NCBI GenBank assembly: GCA_949287085.1
Contig: CASEER010000006.1
Coordinates: 1 to 64,000, forward strand
Origin: an uncultured Coriobacteriaceae bacterium
GTDB taxonomy: Bacteria; Actinomycetota; Coriobacteriia; Coriobacteriales; Coriobacteriaceae
DNA length: 64,000 nucleotides
Direction: 5' to 3'
Below the pieces are notes generated by a model, which ran no database searches, had not been told where the DNA came from, and was given only the letters and a program-made list of their open reading frames with translations. Both the position numbers and the translations under genes were made by a program. Shown here piece by piece: positions 8,654-18,457 of the stretch (its first letter is position 1; each line of letters starts with the position of its first letter).

Positions 8654-9418
8654 ATGGCGATGGCAGGCACGACGGCAATAACGGACGCTCGCGAGGCGGC
8701 GCATGAGCTCAAACAGCTGTTTGACGCGCACAAGCGGTCGGTGTTCTTTGGTGGTGCGGGTGTTTCGACGGCGAGCGGCATCCCGGATTTTCGCAGCCAG
8801 GACGGGCTGTACCACCAGCACTTTGCCTATCCGCCCGAGGTCATGCTCTCGCATTCGTTTTACGAGACCCATCCGGCCGAGTTCTTTACGTTTTATCGGG
8901 GGCGCATGATCGCGCTGGGCGCTCAGCCCAACCAATGCCATCGCAAACTGGCCGAACTTGAGCGTGCGGGCAAGCTTGCGGCTGTGGTAACGCAAAACAT
9001 CGACGGACTGCACCAGGAGGCGGGAAGCAAGCGCGTGTTTGAGCTGCATGGATCGGTGCACCGGAACGTGTGCCAGCAATGTGGCGCGGTGTACCCTGCC
9101 GAGCAGATGGTCTCGCGCGAGCTTGAGGATGCTGCGGGAATTCCGCGCTGCCCGGCGTGCGGCGGGCGCATCAAGCCGGACGTCGTGCTGTATGAAGAGG
9201 CGCTTGACGATGACGTGCTGGCCGGGGCGGTGCACGCCATCATGCAGGCCGACCTGCTTGTTGTGGGCGGTACGTCGCTCGTGGTGTATCCGGCGGCGGG
9301 GCTCATTCGATATTTTGAGGGCGATACGCTGGTTATTGTAAACCGCGGCCCCACACCGCAGGACGCGCAGGCTGACGTGCTGATGTCGTGCGATATTGCG
9401 CAGGCATTTGCGTTTTAG
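8654..9418 (+). CDS. NAD-dependent protein deacylase, Sir2 family
   Basis: Removes acyl groups from lysines using NAD. Motifs in order are GGAGVSTASGIPDFRS, TQNIDGLHQEAG, ELHGSV with the catalytic His, a Cys4 zinc ribbon (CQQCG and CPACGG) and DVVLYEEAL. From 8654 the protein is 254 residues, a normal length. The start is not settled: 8582, 8639, 8654 and 8660 are all in frame, and a possible -10 box (TATGAT, 8577-8582) would put the transcript start downstream of 8582, which favours the later starts. Confidence 0.9.
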   Translation: MAMAGTTAITDAREAAHELKQLFDAHKRSVFFGGAGVSTASGIPDFRSQDGLYHQHFAYPPEVMLSHSFYETHPAEFFTFYRGRMIALGAQPNQCHRKLAELERAGKLAAVVTQNIDGLHQEAGSKRVFELHGSVHRNVCQQCGAVYPAEQMVSRELEDAAGIPRCPACGGRIKPDVVLYEEALDDDVLAGAVHAIMQADLLVVGGTSLVVYPAAGLIRYFEGDTLVIVNRGPTPQDAQADVLMSCDIAQAFAF

Positions 9419-9565
9419 CAGGGCAAGGCTGCGGGGTAGGGTGGCGCGCGGGCTGTGTGATATCCGCGTGCCGTCGCGGATTTGCAGCGCAGGCGGATAC
9501 AATAGAGGGAACTCTGTATCGACCGGCGCGGCGCCTCACCGCGGCGTCGTGGCGAAAGGAACTTC

Positions 9566-11347
9566 ATGGCGTACGACACCAAGACCTGGCGTTGCGGAAA
9601 ATACACGCTCACGTTTGACCGCCCGCGCATCATGGGCGTGCTCAACGTGACGCCCGACTCGTTTAGCGATGGCGGCGAGCATTTTGATACCGACGCCGCG
9701 ATCGAGCATGGCCTGGCGATGCTCGATGCGGGTGCCGACATCATCGACGTTGGTGGCGAGTCCACGCGCCCGGGCTTTCATCCGGTGAGTGCGGATGAAG
9801 AGGCCAAGCGGGTGCTGCCCGTGGTGCGCGCGCTCGCGGCCAAGGGCGCCATTGTTTCCATTGACACGCGTCATGTTGAGGTTGCCAAGGCAGCGGTACG
9901 CGTGGGCGCCTCCATCGTAAATGACGTGACGGGCTTTACCGATCCCAAGATGGTCGAGTTTGTGGCCAAGAATACCTGCGGTGTCATTGTGGTACATGCG
10001 GGCGAGGTGACCGAGCAGCCGGCGCGCTCGCGTACGGCGGTGCAGCTGGACACCTCGGCTGCGGCGTATGTTGCCGAACGCGCACGCGAGGCCGAGGAGG
10101 AGGCCGCTGCGGCAAAGAACGGCAAGGGCTCCAAACGGGGTCGTGGAAAACGCACCGGAAAGTTGGGCGTTGGCTTTGTGCAGCCGCAGCTTCCGTTTGC
10201 CGAGTTTATGCACGAAGCGGGCAAGCATGCAGCCGATGATGAAGAGACCGAGCAGGCAGCCGCGGCTGTTGAGGCCGCTGATGCAAACGCTGCCGCCAAT
10301 ACGGCGAGCGCCGAGCCCGCGGCCGGCGCCGCGGCGGTATCTGCCGCGCAGCAGCCCGACGAGCAGGAGTCTTCGCCCGTTGCCGACGAGCTTGCGGCGG
10401 TCATGCGCCGTTCGGCCCGTCGTACCGAGGGCTATGTGAGCACCTACCAGCCGCGTCGCTTTACGCTGCCTGATTCCGCTCCCATCATGCGCCGCGTTAT
10501 GGGCTTCCTTTCCGATCAGGCCCGTGCGCTCGTGCATGCGGGCGTGGCACGCGACCGCATTTGCATCGATCCCGGCCCGGGCTTTGGCAAGTCGGCCAAC
10601 GAGGACGTTATTATCCAGCGTGAGACCGCCAAGATGGCGTCTCTCGGTTACCCGCTTATGTGCGCCGTGTCGCGCAAGCGCTTTATTGGTGCCATTTCGG
10701 GCGTGCAAGAGGCTGCCGACCGCGACGCGGCAACGTTTGGCGTGTGCCTGGGTGCCATCGAAAACGGCGCCAATATCGTACGCGTGCACGACGTTGCAGG
10801 GTTTGCCCAGTTCCTCAACGGTTTTTGGGCGGTCGCGCGCCCGCAGCCGCGCCGCGCGTTTGTGGCGCTCGGCTCCAACATGGGGCATCGCATGGACAAC
10901 ATCCGCGCTGCGCGCGACATGATTGCAGATATTCCGCTCACCTGCGTGTCCAATTGCTCGCGCATTTACGAGAGCGAGCCGGCGTATGAGACGCGCCAGG
11001 CACCTTTTGCCAACGCGGTGATTGAGCTCAAAACCGAGCTCGCGCCGCTTGTGCTGCTTGATGAGCTGTTGGCTGTTGAGAACAAGCTCGGTCGCAACCG
11101 CACCAAGAGTGCCCGCCCCAACGGCCCGCGCGTGATTGATTGCGACCTTATCTGGATGGACGGCGAGCGGCATGGCGGAAACAAGCTGCAGCTCCCGCAT
11201 CCTAAGCTGGGCGAACGCGACTTTGTGCTTATTCCACTTGAAGATCTGATGCACGACCCGGCGCGCTTCTTCCGATACGAGGGCGTTGACGTGCTTGAGC
11301 CCGAGGAGCGAACGGGCCATGTGGTTGGCGAACTGGGCTCCATGTAG
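9566..11347 (+). CDS. folPK: Fused dihydropteroate synthase / HPPK (FolP-FolK) with large internal insert
   Basis: Two consecutive folate-pathway enzymes in one 593-residue chain. The N-terminal part is FolP: MGVLNVTPDSFSDGG, the DVGGESTRPG motif, SIDTRHVEVA, IDPGPGFGKS and SRKRFIG. Residues about 430-570 are FolK (FVALGSNMGHRMDNI, RVIDCDLI). FolP is split by about 150 residues of Ala/Glu/Lys-rich sequence (roughly 155-305) placed where the normal HMxGxP loop should be; here the strand ends in VVHAGEV. No other folate gene is adjacent. The FolK assignment is firm; FolP activity with this insert is inferred from the otherwise complete motifs. Confidence 0.9.
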   Translation: MAYDTKTWRCGKYTLTFDRPRIMGVLNVTPDSFSDGGEHFDTDAAIEHGLAMLDAGADIIDVGGESTRPGFHPVSADEEAKRVLPVVRALAAKGAIVSIDTRHVEVAKAAVRVGASIVNDVTGFTDPKMVEFVAKNTCGVIVVHAGEVTEQPARSRTAVQLDTSAAAYVAERAREAEEEAAAAKNGKGSKRGRGKRTGKLGVGFVQPQLPFAEFMHEAGKHAADDEETEQAAAAVEAADANAAANTASAEPAAGAAAVSAAQQPDEQESSPVADELAAVMRRSARRTEGYVSTYQPRRFTLPDSAPIMRRVMGFLSDQARALVHAGVARDRICIDPGPGFGKSANEDVIIQRETAKMASLGYPLMCAVSRKRFIGAISGVQEAADRDAATFGVCLGAIENGANIVRVHDVAGFAQFLNGFWAVARPQPRRAFVALGSNMGHRMDNIRAARDMIADIPLTCVSNCSRIYESEPAYETRQAPFANAVIELKTELAPLVLLDELLAVENKLGRNRTKSARPNGPRVIDCDLIWMDGERHGGNKLQLPHPKLGERDFVLIPLEDLMHDPARFFRYEGVDVLEPEERTGHVVGELGSM

Positions 11348-11491
11348 CATGGGCGCGCGCGGGCTGCGTTTGGGTGCGTTCGCGCGCTGTCGGTGTCGAG
11401 GCACTGCCGCGCGCAGCTGGTATTCAGGTGGAGCGACAAACGGTGCATGCGGTGCCGCTCCCGCATGCCGCTGCTGCTCGGAGGCGTGCTC

Positions 11492-12133
11492 ATGACGCGG
11501 GCCGAGGCGCTGCAGGTGCTGGGGCTGCAGGAGGGTGCTTCACGCGACGAGGTGGCGGCGGCATACCGCGAGCTCGCGCAGATGCTACACCCCGATAAAT
11601 ATGGTGAGAATAAGCGGTTGCGTGCTCGTGCCGAGCAGCAGATGCGCCGCATCAATGAGGCGCACGATGTGCTGTGCAAGGGCGCGGGAGCGCGGCGGAG
11701 CGGCTCGGCAGCTGGTGCGCGCAGTAGCTGGGCGCGCGGCGGTGGCGGGCGTGGAGCCCGTGGCGCGGGCGCTTCTGCGGGGTCATCGCGCGCGTCGTCG
11801 CCTGCGCAGATTCGTTTTGAAGCCGAGGCGCGTGCCCACGCGGCCGAGACGGCGCGGCTTGCCGTGGTGGCACAGCTGCGCACCATGCGCGAGCGCCGTC
11901 GCAGTGTGGGTGCCATGGCAGGTGTCGCGGCGGCGGTGATGCTCCTTTGCTCGCGCATGCGCGGCACCGTGGGCGCGCTGGTGGTTTCGGTCGCGTCGAT
12001 GCTCGTGGTGTGGGGCATCGTGGACGTGGTGAGTCTTTCGGGGCAGATTACAACGCTTCAGAAGCGCTCGGCAGAGCTGCTGCGGCAGCGCGACGCGGCG
12101 GCAAAGATTGCAGAAGAGGCGGCTCGGCTATAA
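11492..12133 (+). CDS. J-domain protein with C-terminal membrane segment
   Basis: An N-terminal J domain (about residues 1-65) contains the HPD signature (LHPDKYGENK), so it should stimulate an Hsp70 ATPase. A Gly/Arg/Ser-rich linker follows. Near residues 135-180 are hydrophobic stretches that look like one or two membrane helices, then a short coiled coil (TTLQKRSAELLRQRDA). This is not a classical DnaJ, since the zinc-finger and C-terminal substrate domains are missing. The start at 11492 follows GGAGG at 11479-11483; upstream ATGs lack binding sites. Its DnaK partner and client are unknown. Confidence 0.8.
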   Translation: MTRAEALQVLGLQEGASRDEVAAAYRELAQMLHPDKYGENKRLRARAEQQMRRINEAHDVLCKGAGARRSGSAAGARSSWARGGGGRGARGAGASAGSSRASSPAQIRFEAEARAHAAETARLAVVAQLRTMRERRRSVGAMAGVAAAVMLLCSRMRGTVGALVVSVASMLVVWGIVDVVSLSGQITTLQKRSAELLRQRDAAAKIAEEAARL

Positions 12134-12275
12134 GGGCTCAACTATAGGGCTCGTTGGCCACGGGCCCGCGCTGGGCTGCTTGGCGCGAGGGGTTTATGCG
12201 CAGGCAGACGTTGCGGCAATGCTGCAAAATGCGCTGGTGCACGAAGCGCTGGCTTACAAATGCGCTGGTGCCCCG

Positions 12276-12284
12276 TGCTAGAAT
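12276..12284 (+). promoter_or_regulatory. Extended -10 promoter candidate
   Basis: TGCTAGAAT is an extended -10 element (TG, one base, TAGAAT). A TTACAA at 12254-12259 could act as a -35 but is 19 bp away. It lies 28 bp before the start of the unknown gene at 12312. Confidence 0.45.
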
Positions 12285-12311
12285 GAGAAAAAGCAGGGCG
12301 AAGGGAACGCG

Positions 12312-12779
12312 ATGGCACAGAACACACAAGGTCCGGGCGCCGTGTCGCCCCAGCTTGACGCTATGGTGTGCGACTTGATTGGCTTCATGCTCGATGAGTT
12401 GGCCGCCGGGCGCGACCCGGGCGTGGTTTCGTGCATGGAAGACGCCGCGGGCAACCGCAGCGAAGCCGCTTTTACTGATGATGGCGAGGAGGCGTGCCTC
12501 GAGGCTGCGCAGGCGCTCATTGCACGGAGCGCTTCGGGCGTGCCGGATGATGGCCTTGGTCCCGTTGCGTGCTATGCCATCGGCTGCGTTGGCGGCGTGG
12601 AGCTGGAAGATGGGTTTGCCGACGCCGTGCTCGTGAGCTTCTACGAGCGTGGGCTGGTGGCCGAGAATGGCGCTCCTACGGGATACTCGGCCTATGTGCT
12701 CTATGAGGGATTTGGCCAGGGTGACGCGTTTGCCTATAGCGATCCCATGCCGGCGGGCGAGGAGCCCCCGCTGTTCTAG
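12312..12779 (+). CDS. Hypothetical protein, 155 residues, acidic
   Basis: I do not recognise this protein. It is acidic, has no signal peptide or membrane helix, and appears to be a single cytoplasmic domain with alternating hydrophobic and acidic stretches (for example LDAMVCDLIGFMLDELAAGR near the N-terminus, ending in a Pro-Gly-Glu-rich tail). GAAGGGA lies before the ATG and an extended -10 element lies 28 bp upstream. Codon use and base composition match the neighbours, so I take it as a real gene. It stands alone between the J-domain gene and typA. Confidence 0.7.
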   Translation: MAQNTQGPGAVSPQLDAMVCDLIGFMLDELAAGRDPGVVSCMEDAAGNRSEAAFTDDGEEACLEAAQALIARSASGVPDDGLGPVACYAIGCVGGVELEDGFADAVLVSFYERGLVAENGAPTGYSAYVLYEGFGQGDAFAYSDPMPAGEEPPLF

Positions 12780-12881
12780 CACGAGGGCGGTCGGGTAATC
12801 TATCTGCCGCGCACCACGCGACAATTCATCCACAAATGCGCACACTTGACCAGATGGGCCCGCATGAGTGCCGTTTGGCGC

Positions 12882-12887
12882 TATAAT
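12882..12887 (+). promoter_or_regulatory. -10 box of typA
   Basis: A perfect TATAAT lies 48 bp before the typA start. I see no good -35 at the right distance, so the assignment rests on the -10 alone. Confidence 0.4.
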
Positions 12888-12934
12888 CTGCTGGTTCACC
12901 GAAAGAAGCTTGAATTACTGCAACAGGAGAAGGA

Positions 12935-14773
<1,839 letters not shown>

Positions 14774-14807
14774 GGTTAGACCCTGGCGTAACAATATGGT
14801 TTGAGCG

Positions 14808-14843
14808 AAAGAGCCGGTCGCGGGTCGCTGCGGCCGGCTCTTT
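14808..14843. terminator. Hairpin terminator between typA and the convergent TRIC gene
   Basis: AAAGAGCCGG (14808-14817) pairs with CCGGCTCTTT (14834-14843). Flanking A and T runs are short on both sides, so it may work in either direction but weakly. Confidence 0.6.
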
Positions 14844-14867
14844 GGTTGCGGCAGTCTTTTGTTGCGG

Positions 14868-14898
14868 CAGGACAAGAGAACGGGGGGCGATTGTCCTG
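14868..14898. repeat. AGGACAA hairpin element, copy 1
   Basis: CAGGACAA pairs perfectly with TTGTCCTG around a loop containing GGGGGGCG. A hairpin with the same AGGACAA/TTGTCCT arms and a GGGGCG loop lies at 24293-24326, suggesting a dispersed intergenic element. Confidence 0.5.
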
Positions 14899-15050
14899 GC
14901 GCCATGGGGGCGCGCTTCTATGCTAATGTGCACATGAAGGGCCTATCCACGGTCGATTCGTGTGAACATCGGCATAGAACGCCGAGACATACCGCGAGAA
15001 GCGTACCGTCGGCGCGGCGTCGCGCCGGGGCGTTGTGCCTGTCGCAAGGG

Positions 15051-15950
15051 CTATACGTCGAGCTCGCGCTGCCTGCGCTTGCGGCGCATGCGTCTGAGGC
15101 GGTTGAGCGCTTCTTTGCGTCGCTCTTTTTCGCGCCGCTGCTCAATATCGGCAAGTGTGCGCTTGCGCCGGTCGGCTAAGGCGTCGGGCGAGCGGGGCAC
15201 GCCCTCGCGCCGCGCGGTGCCAGGCGACTCGCCGGTGCGCTTACGGTGCGGCACGACGCGGGTGAGGTCGACCTCGGTGGGGGTTTGAATGTTGTAATGC
15301 AACGAAATCCATCGCACAAACATGGTGAGGGCGGTGCTGAGCACGAGGGCAATCATGTTGTTGACGCCGAGCGTCTGTACCAGCAGGATGTATGCGCCCG
15401 ATCCGGCAATGGCGGCAATGGCGTAAAAGTTGCTTCGTTTAAAGACGGCCGGGGTCTTGGCCAGGCAAATGTCGCGCAGCATGCCACCGCCCACTGCGGT
15501 AAAAAAGCCCATCATGACGCAAACCGTGGGCGCAAAGCCGTAAACCATAGCTTTGTCAGCACCTACTACGGCGTACAGGCCAACCGCAAAAATGTCGAGC
15601 ACATTGAGCAGGCGGTCCTGCTTTTCGATAAAGACGGGAAACACGAACGCTATGGTGGCTGAAATGAGCGAAACCGGCAGAGCGAGCGGTTGCTTGATGA
15701 TGTAGACGTCGCCGACCTGCATGATGATGTCGCGCAGCAGACCACCGCCGAGGCCCACGAGCAGTGCGAGCCACAGGGCACCAATGTAGTCGAGCTCGTG
15801 CCGGCGCGCGGACAGGACGCCCGTGGCCGAGGACACAACGACGACGAACATCTCGATGCCCAGCGGGACCGCTGCCTGCTGTGTTGAGGCGCCCGTGGTG
15901 GCCACGGCGGCTGCAACAACGGGCAAGCTGGCAGCAAGGAAAGAGTGCAT
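15051..15950 (-). CDS. TRIC channel (UPF0126/YadS) family membrane protein
   Basis: A 299-residue integral membrane protein with about seven hydrophobic helices arranged as two similar halves; each half carries the glycine-rich GGGLLRDI or GGGMLRDI signature of the family. Prokaryotic TRIC homologues form trimeric potassium-selective channels, though glycine or other transport has been suggested for some members. A very basic tail of about 65 residues (many Arg and Lys) extends into the cytoplasm and is longer than usual. GAGAGGA precedes the ATG on the minus strand. Function here is by family only. Confidence 0.85.
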   Translation of the reverse strand: MHSFLAASLPVVAAAVATTGASTQQAAVPLGIEMFVVVVSSATGVLSARRHELDYIGALWLALLVGLGGGLLRDIIMQVGDVYIIKQPLALPVSLISATIAFVFPVFIEKQDRLLNVLDIFAVGLYAVVGADKAMVYGFAPTVCVMMGFFTAVGGGMLRDICLAKTPAVFKRSNFYAIAAIAGSGAYILLVQTLGVNNMIALVLSTALTMFVRWISLHYNIQTPTEVDLTRVVPHRKRTGESPGTARREGVPRSPDALADRRKRTLADIEQRREKERRKEALNRLRRMRRKRRQRELDV

Positions 15951-16148
15951 CGGCGGTCCTCTCGGGGCTATGGTGTGCAGATAATGACCCCTGCTATCTT
16001 ACCTGCTTTGCGCTCATGGTGAGACTGAATTGCCACGCTGGGATTGCCCAAGATGAGGGAGGCAGCATGAATCTCTGCTCGGACACGCCGGGTCTCAGAT
16101 GGTGGTGTGGAAGAAAGAAAAAGCCGGCGGAGGATGGCCAAGATAGCG

Positions 16149-16183
16149 CGAACCCCCGCCCGGGCGCACCGGATGGGGGTTCG
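16149..16183 (-). terminator. Hairpin downstream of the tRNA-Ser pair
   Basis: CGAACCCCC (16149-16157) pairs with GGGGGTTCG (16175-16183), a 9-bp stem just beyond the 3' end of the minus-strand tRNA-Ser(CGA). There is no strong T-tract, so termination is only likely. Confidence 0.45.
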
Positions 16184-16196
16184 TGTAAGTCGCGAC

Positions 16197-16289
16197 TGGC
16201 GGAGGAGGAGGGATTCGAACCCTCGTACCCGGGAACGCCGGGTAAACGGTTTTCGAGACCGCCGCATTCAACCACTCTGCCACCCCTCC
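16197..16289 (-). tRNA. tRNA-Ser (anticodon CGA)
   Basis: Read on the minus strand it folds as a class II tRNA: acceptor GGAGGGG with CTCCTCC, anticodon loop CTCGAAA giving CGA (reads UCG), a long variable arm (CCCGGCGTTCCCGGG) and T loop GTTCGAATC. The 3' GCCA is encoded, so CCA is in the DNA. It lies 45 bp downstream of tRNA-Ser(GGA) and is probably co-transcribed with it. Confidence 0.96.
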
Positions 16290-16334
16290 GCATGGGGTGA
16301 ACGGCGCACCTGAGGCACGCCGTGAGAAAACAAC

Positions 16335-16425
16335 TGGCGGAGAGTCAGGGATTTGAACCCTGGAGACGCTTTTGACGCCTACACGATTTCCAATCGTGCT
16401 CCTTCGGCCACTCGGACAACTCTCC
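16335..16425 (-). tRNA. tRNA-Ser (anticodon GGA)
   Basis: Minus-strand class II tRNA with acceptor GGAGAGT pairing to ACTCTCC, anticodon loop TTGGAAA giving GGA (reads UCC/UCU), a long variable arm and T loop GTTCAAATC. CCA is encoded. A promoter with TTGCAT and TACAAT lies directly upstream. Confidence 0.96.
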
Positions 16426-16736
16426 GTGTACAGCAACGGAAATTGTACCGTAACTTCCCAACAATGCAAACGGGGATTTTGTGCAGCAACATTGTTATGG
16501 CGCAGGGGCGCGCTGATTGGCTTGCGTGGCGCGCGGCGTGCTTGTTAACCGAACAGATCGGCTTGCCTTGCTTAACAAAGACTTATATCTGGGCAAATGC
16601 CGCACGGTAAAGGTTGTTCGGCGTGCCGTAAGCCCTACAATGCGGGTATATCGAGACCATACGGGTTATTACTTGTGGCGACTATGCGTGCGCCATCGCC
16701 GCGGATGGGCCATCCGCTGACGGTAAGGGAGACGTT
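16426..16736. other. Intergenic region, tRNA-Ser to DUF4013-like gene
   Basis: Divergent gap. The left end holds the tRNA-Ser promoter. Towards the right it is AT-richer, with TTGCCT and TATATC about 15 bp apart near 16562-16590 that might serve the plus-strand membrane protein gene. I see no coding region. Confidence 0.5.
16442..16469 (-). promoter_or_regulatory. Promoter of the tRNA-Ser pair
   Basis: On the minus strand, TTGCAT (16464-16469) and TACAAT (16442-16447) are separated by 16 bp, ending 17 bp before the tRNA-Ser(GGA) 5' end. Position and spacing fit a housekeeping promoter. Confidence 0.6.
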
Positions 16737-17687
16737 ATGCAGGGGCAAAGCGTTAGCTTTATTCGCTCGTGGAAAATGCTTACCAGCGAGCCAGATTGGT
16801 ACAAGCCGCTTATCATATTGGCGCTGCTGTCGTGGGTGCCCATTTTGGGTACGATCGCAACGCTGGGGTTTGCCTATGAATGGGCGCGTCTGGCCGCATG
16901 GGGCGTTGATTGCCCGCCACGGCGTCGGGGCATCGATTACGGCAAGCTGCTCGCCACAGGTGGCTGGGCGTTCTTGATTCTGATTTCGATGTCCATTGTG
17001 TGCTCGGTGGTGCTGGGTGTTTGCTTTGGCGTGGGCGATTCTCCGCTGCTGCCCTTTGATTTTGGAGGCGTGGGCTCGTGGAATATATGGACGGGCGATG
17101 AGCACTACTACATTTCACTCGTACCGCGCTTGCTGTTTGCCCTGGTCTGCCGCGTGGCTGCTGGCGGCCTTGTGCTGGCTGCCATGATGCGCGGCGTGGT
17201 GTACGACGGGTTTGCGGCCGGCTGGCGGCTCGACCGGCTCTTTCAGATGATTGTGTGCGATCCGGGCGGCTTTGTGCGCCTCGTGGGCGTTTCGGCTTTG
17301 GGATGCGCCATCGGCCTGGTCTATTCATGGGCGTCTTCAATTTTGGTGGCGCTGGTGGCGGTATCGAGTGTCTCGTCGCTCTTTAGCTGGAATGATGGCA
17401 CGTTGTATATGGGATTAGATACTGAGTACCTGCTGCGCAACCTGTTTACGCTTGGTCCGGCGGTGGCGCTTACGGCGCTCGTGTTTTCGGCGGCTCTCTC
17501 GTTTGTGGGGTCGTTCGTGTCGGTTACCTTGCAGACGGTGGCAGTGCATGCAACGGGTATGTGGTTCCGTCGCTTTGATGTGAGTCGGTGGGGCGTCTCG
17601 TCTGATCCGCTGCCCGATGGCGTGCCTCATGATTCGGAGCAAGGCGGCTCAACACCCCATGAGCCCGATCAGGGTGCGTCTGAGTAG
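16737..17687 (+). CDS. DUF4013-like multi-pass membrane protein
   Basis: A 316-residue protein with roughly five to six hydrophobic helices. The opening pattern (SFIRSWKMLTSEPDWYKPLI followed by a hydrophobic segment and FAYEWARLAAWG) resembles the DUF4013 family, whose function is unknown. The C-terminus (about 40 residues) is polar and probably cytoplasmic. AAGGGAG precedes the ATG. It stands alone, with nothing in its context to suggest a role. Confidence 0.7.
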   Translation: MQGQSVSFIRSWKMLTSEPDWYKPLIILALLSWVPILGTIATLGFAYEWARLAAWGVDCPPRRRGIDYGKLLATGGWAFLILISMSIVCSVVLGVCFGVGDSPLLPFDFGGVGSWNIWTGDEHYYISLVPRLLFALVCRVAAGGLVLAAMMRGVVYDGFAAGWRLDRLFQMIVCDPGGFVRLVGVSALGCAIGLVYSWASSILVALVAVSSVSSLFSWNDGTLYMGLDTEYLLRNLFTLGPAVALTALVFSAALSFVGSFVSVTLQTVAVHATGMWFRRFDVSRWGVSSDPLPDGVPHDSEQGGSTPHEPDQGASE

Positions 17688-17817
17688 TTTGCCCATGGGT
17701 GTGTCCGATTAGCTCGTCTATAGAGATATTCTGCCGAGTTGTTGGTGCTGTTGTGTTAGCGCCGCGCGCGCTGCATAAGGCGTCGCGCTCGCTGCCAGCC
17801 AAAACATGCGCTGTGGT

Positions 17818-17875
17818 CAGCTTATGGGCGGCGTTTGGCCAGCGGTGAGCCAGCTTATGGGCGGCGTTTGGCCAG
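17818..17875. repeat. Two 25-bp direct repeats
   Basis: The 25-bp unit starting CAGCTTATGGGCGGC occurs identically at 17818-17842 and 17851-17875, 33 bp apart. It lies 107 bp before the rpsF promoter -35 box. It may be a small tandem duplication; a binding-site role is possible but not shown. Confidence 0.8.
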
Positions 17876-17981
17876 ATGCGTCTGAGATGCTACCGGCATG
17901 GAAGGATGATGAGGGCTGCCTCAGGCTCTTCGTTACATGGCCGGTACTATGTGGAGCTCGTGAGGTTGTAGCTGCGTCTTC

Positions 17982-18010
17982 TTGAGATTTGGGGGTTGAG
18001 CAGCTATAGT
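17982..18010 (+). promoter_or_regulatory. rpsF operon promoter
   Basis: TTGAGA (17982-17987) and TATAGT (18005-18010) are separated by exactly 17 bp, 70 bp before rpsF, giving a leader of about 60 nt. This is one of the best promoter matches in the window. Confidence 0.65.
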
Positions 18011-18026
18011 AGCTGAGTCCTTTCCT

Positions 18027-18055
18027 GCTTCGGGCGCACCTTCACGACCCGAAGC
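18027..18055 (+). promoter_or_regulatory. Leader hairpin of the rpsF operon (possible S6:S18 control element)
   Basis: GCTTCGGG (18027-18034) pairs with CCCGAAGC (18048-18055) around a 13-nt loop, between the promoter and the ribosome binding site. In other bacteria an mRNA structure ahead of rpsF is bound by the S6:S18 pair to control the operon. Whether this hairpin is that element cannot be told without a covariance search. Confidence 0.4.
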
Positions 18056-18079
18056 CTTATGCCCAGAGGAGGTGACCAC

Positions 18080-18373
18080 ATGAAGGCCTATGAACTGCTG
18101 TTCTTCGTCAACCCGGCTCTTGATGCCGAGACCCGTGCTGCCGTGATGAAGCGCATCGATGTGACGATTGCTGCTGGTAACGGTAAGGTTGACAACGTTG
18201 ACGAGTGGGGCAAGCGCAAGCTCGCCTACGAGATCAACGATCTCACCGAAGGTGACTACACCCTCATCAACTTCCATGCAGATCCCGCGTCGATTGCCGA
18301 GCTCGACCGTGTTCTCCGCATCACCGATGCGGTGGAGCGTCACATGATCGTGCGTCGTGACGACCAGGAGTAA
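18080..18373 (+). CDS. rpsF: 30S ribosomal protein S6
   Basis: Binds S18 and the central domain of 16S rRNA. MKAYELLFFVNP, the GKRKLAYEINDLTEGDY segment and a C-terminal helix ending VRRDDQE are typical. The 97-residue length is normal. The strong GAGGAGGTG just before 18080 fixes the start rather than the in-frame ATG at 18059. First gene of rpsF-ssb-rpsR-rplI. Confidence 0.97.
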   Translation: MKAYELLFFVNPALDAETRAAVMKRIDVTIAAGNGKVDNVDEWGKRKLAYEINDLTEGDYTLINFHADPASIAELDRVLRITDAVERHMIVRRDDQE

Positions 18374-18457
18374 GTGCGAATGGAAGGGGCGCTAAGCGCC
18401 CGATGGAGCGCACGCCGTTTTGGCTTGCGTTCCGGGAATGAGAGGTAGTGAGCACGC

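Larger units (their letters stand above)
17688..18079. other. Intergenic region upstream of rpsF
   Basis: Holds a pair of identical 25-bp direct repeats (17818-17842 and 17851-17875), a good promoter (17982-18010) and a leader hairpin (18027-18055). No gene is supported. Confidence 0.7.

Noticed and set aside
9536..11404. A 622-codon open frame on the minus strand opposite the folP-folK fusion.
   Set aside because: It is an antisense shadow produced by GC-rich codon bias; the plus-strand gene has clear family motifs.
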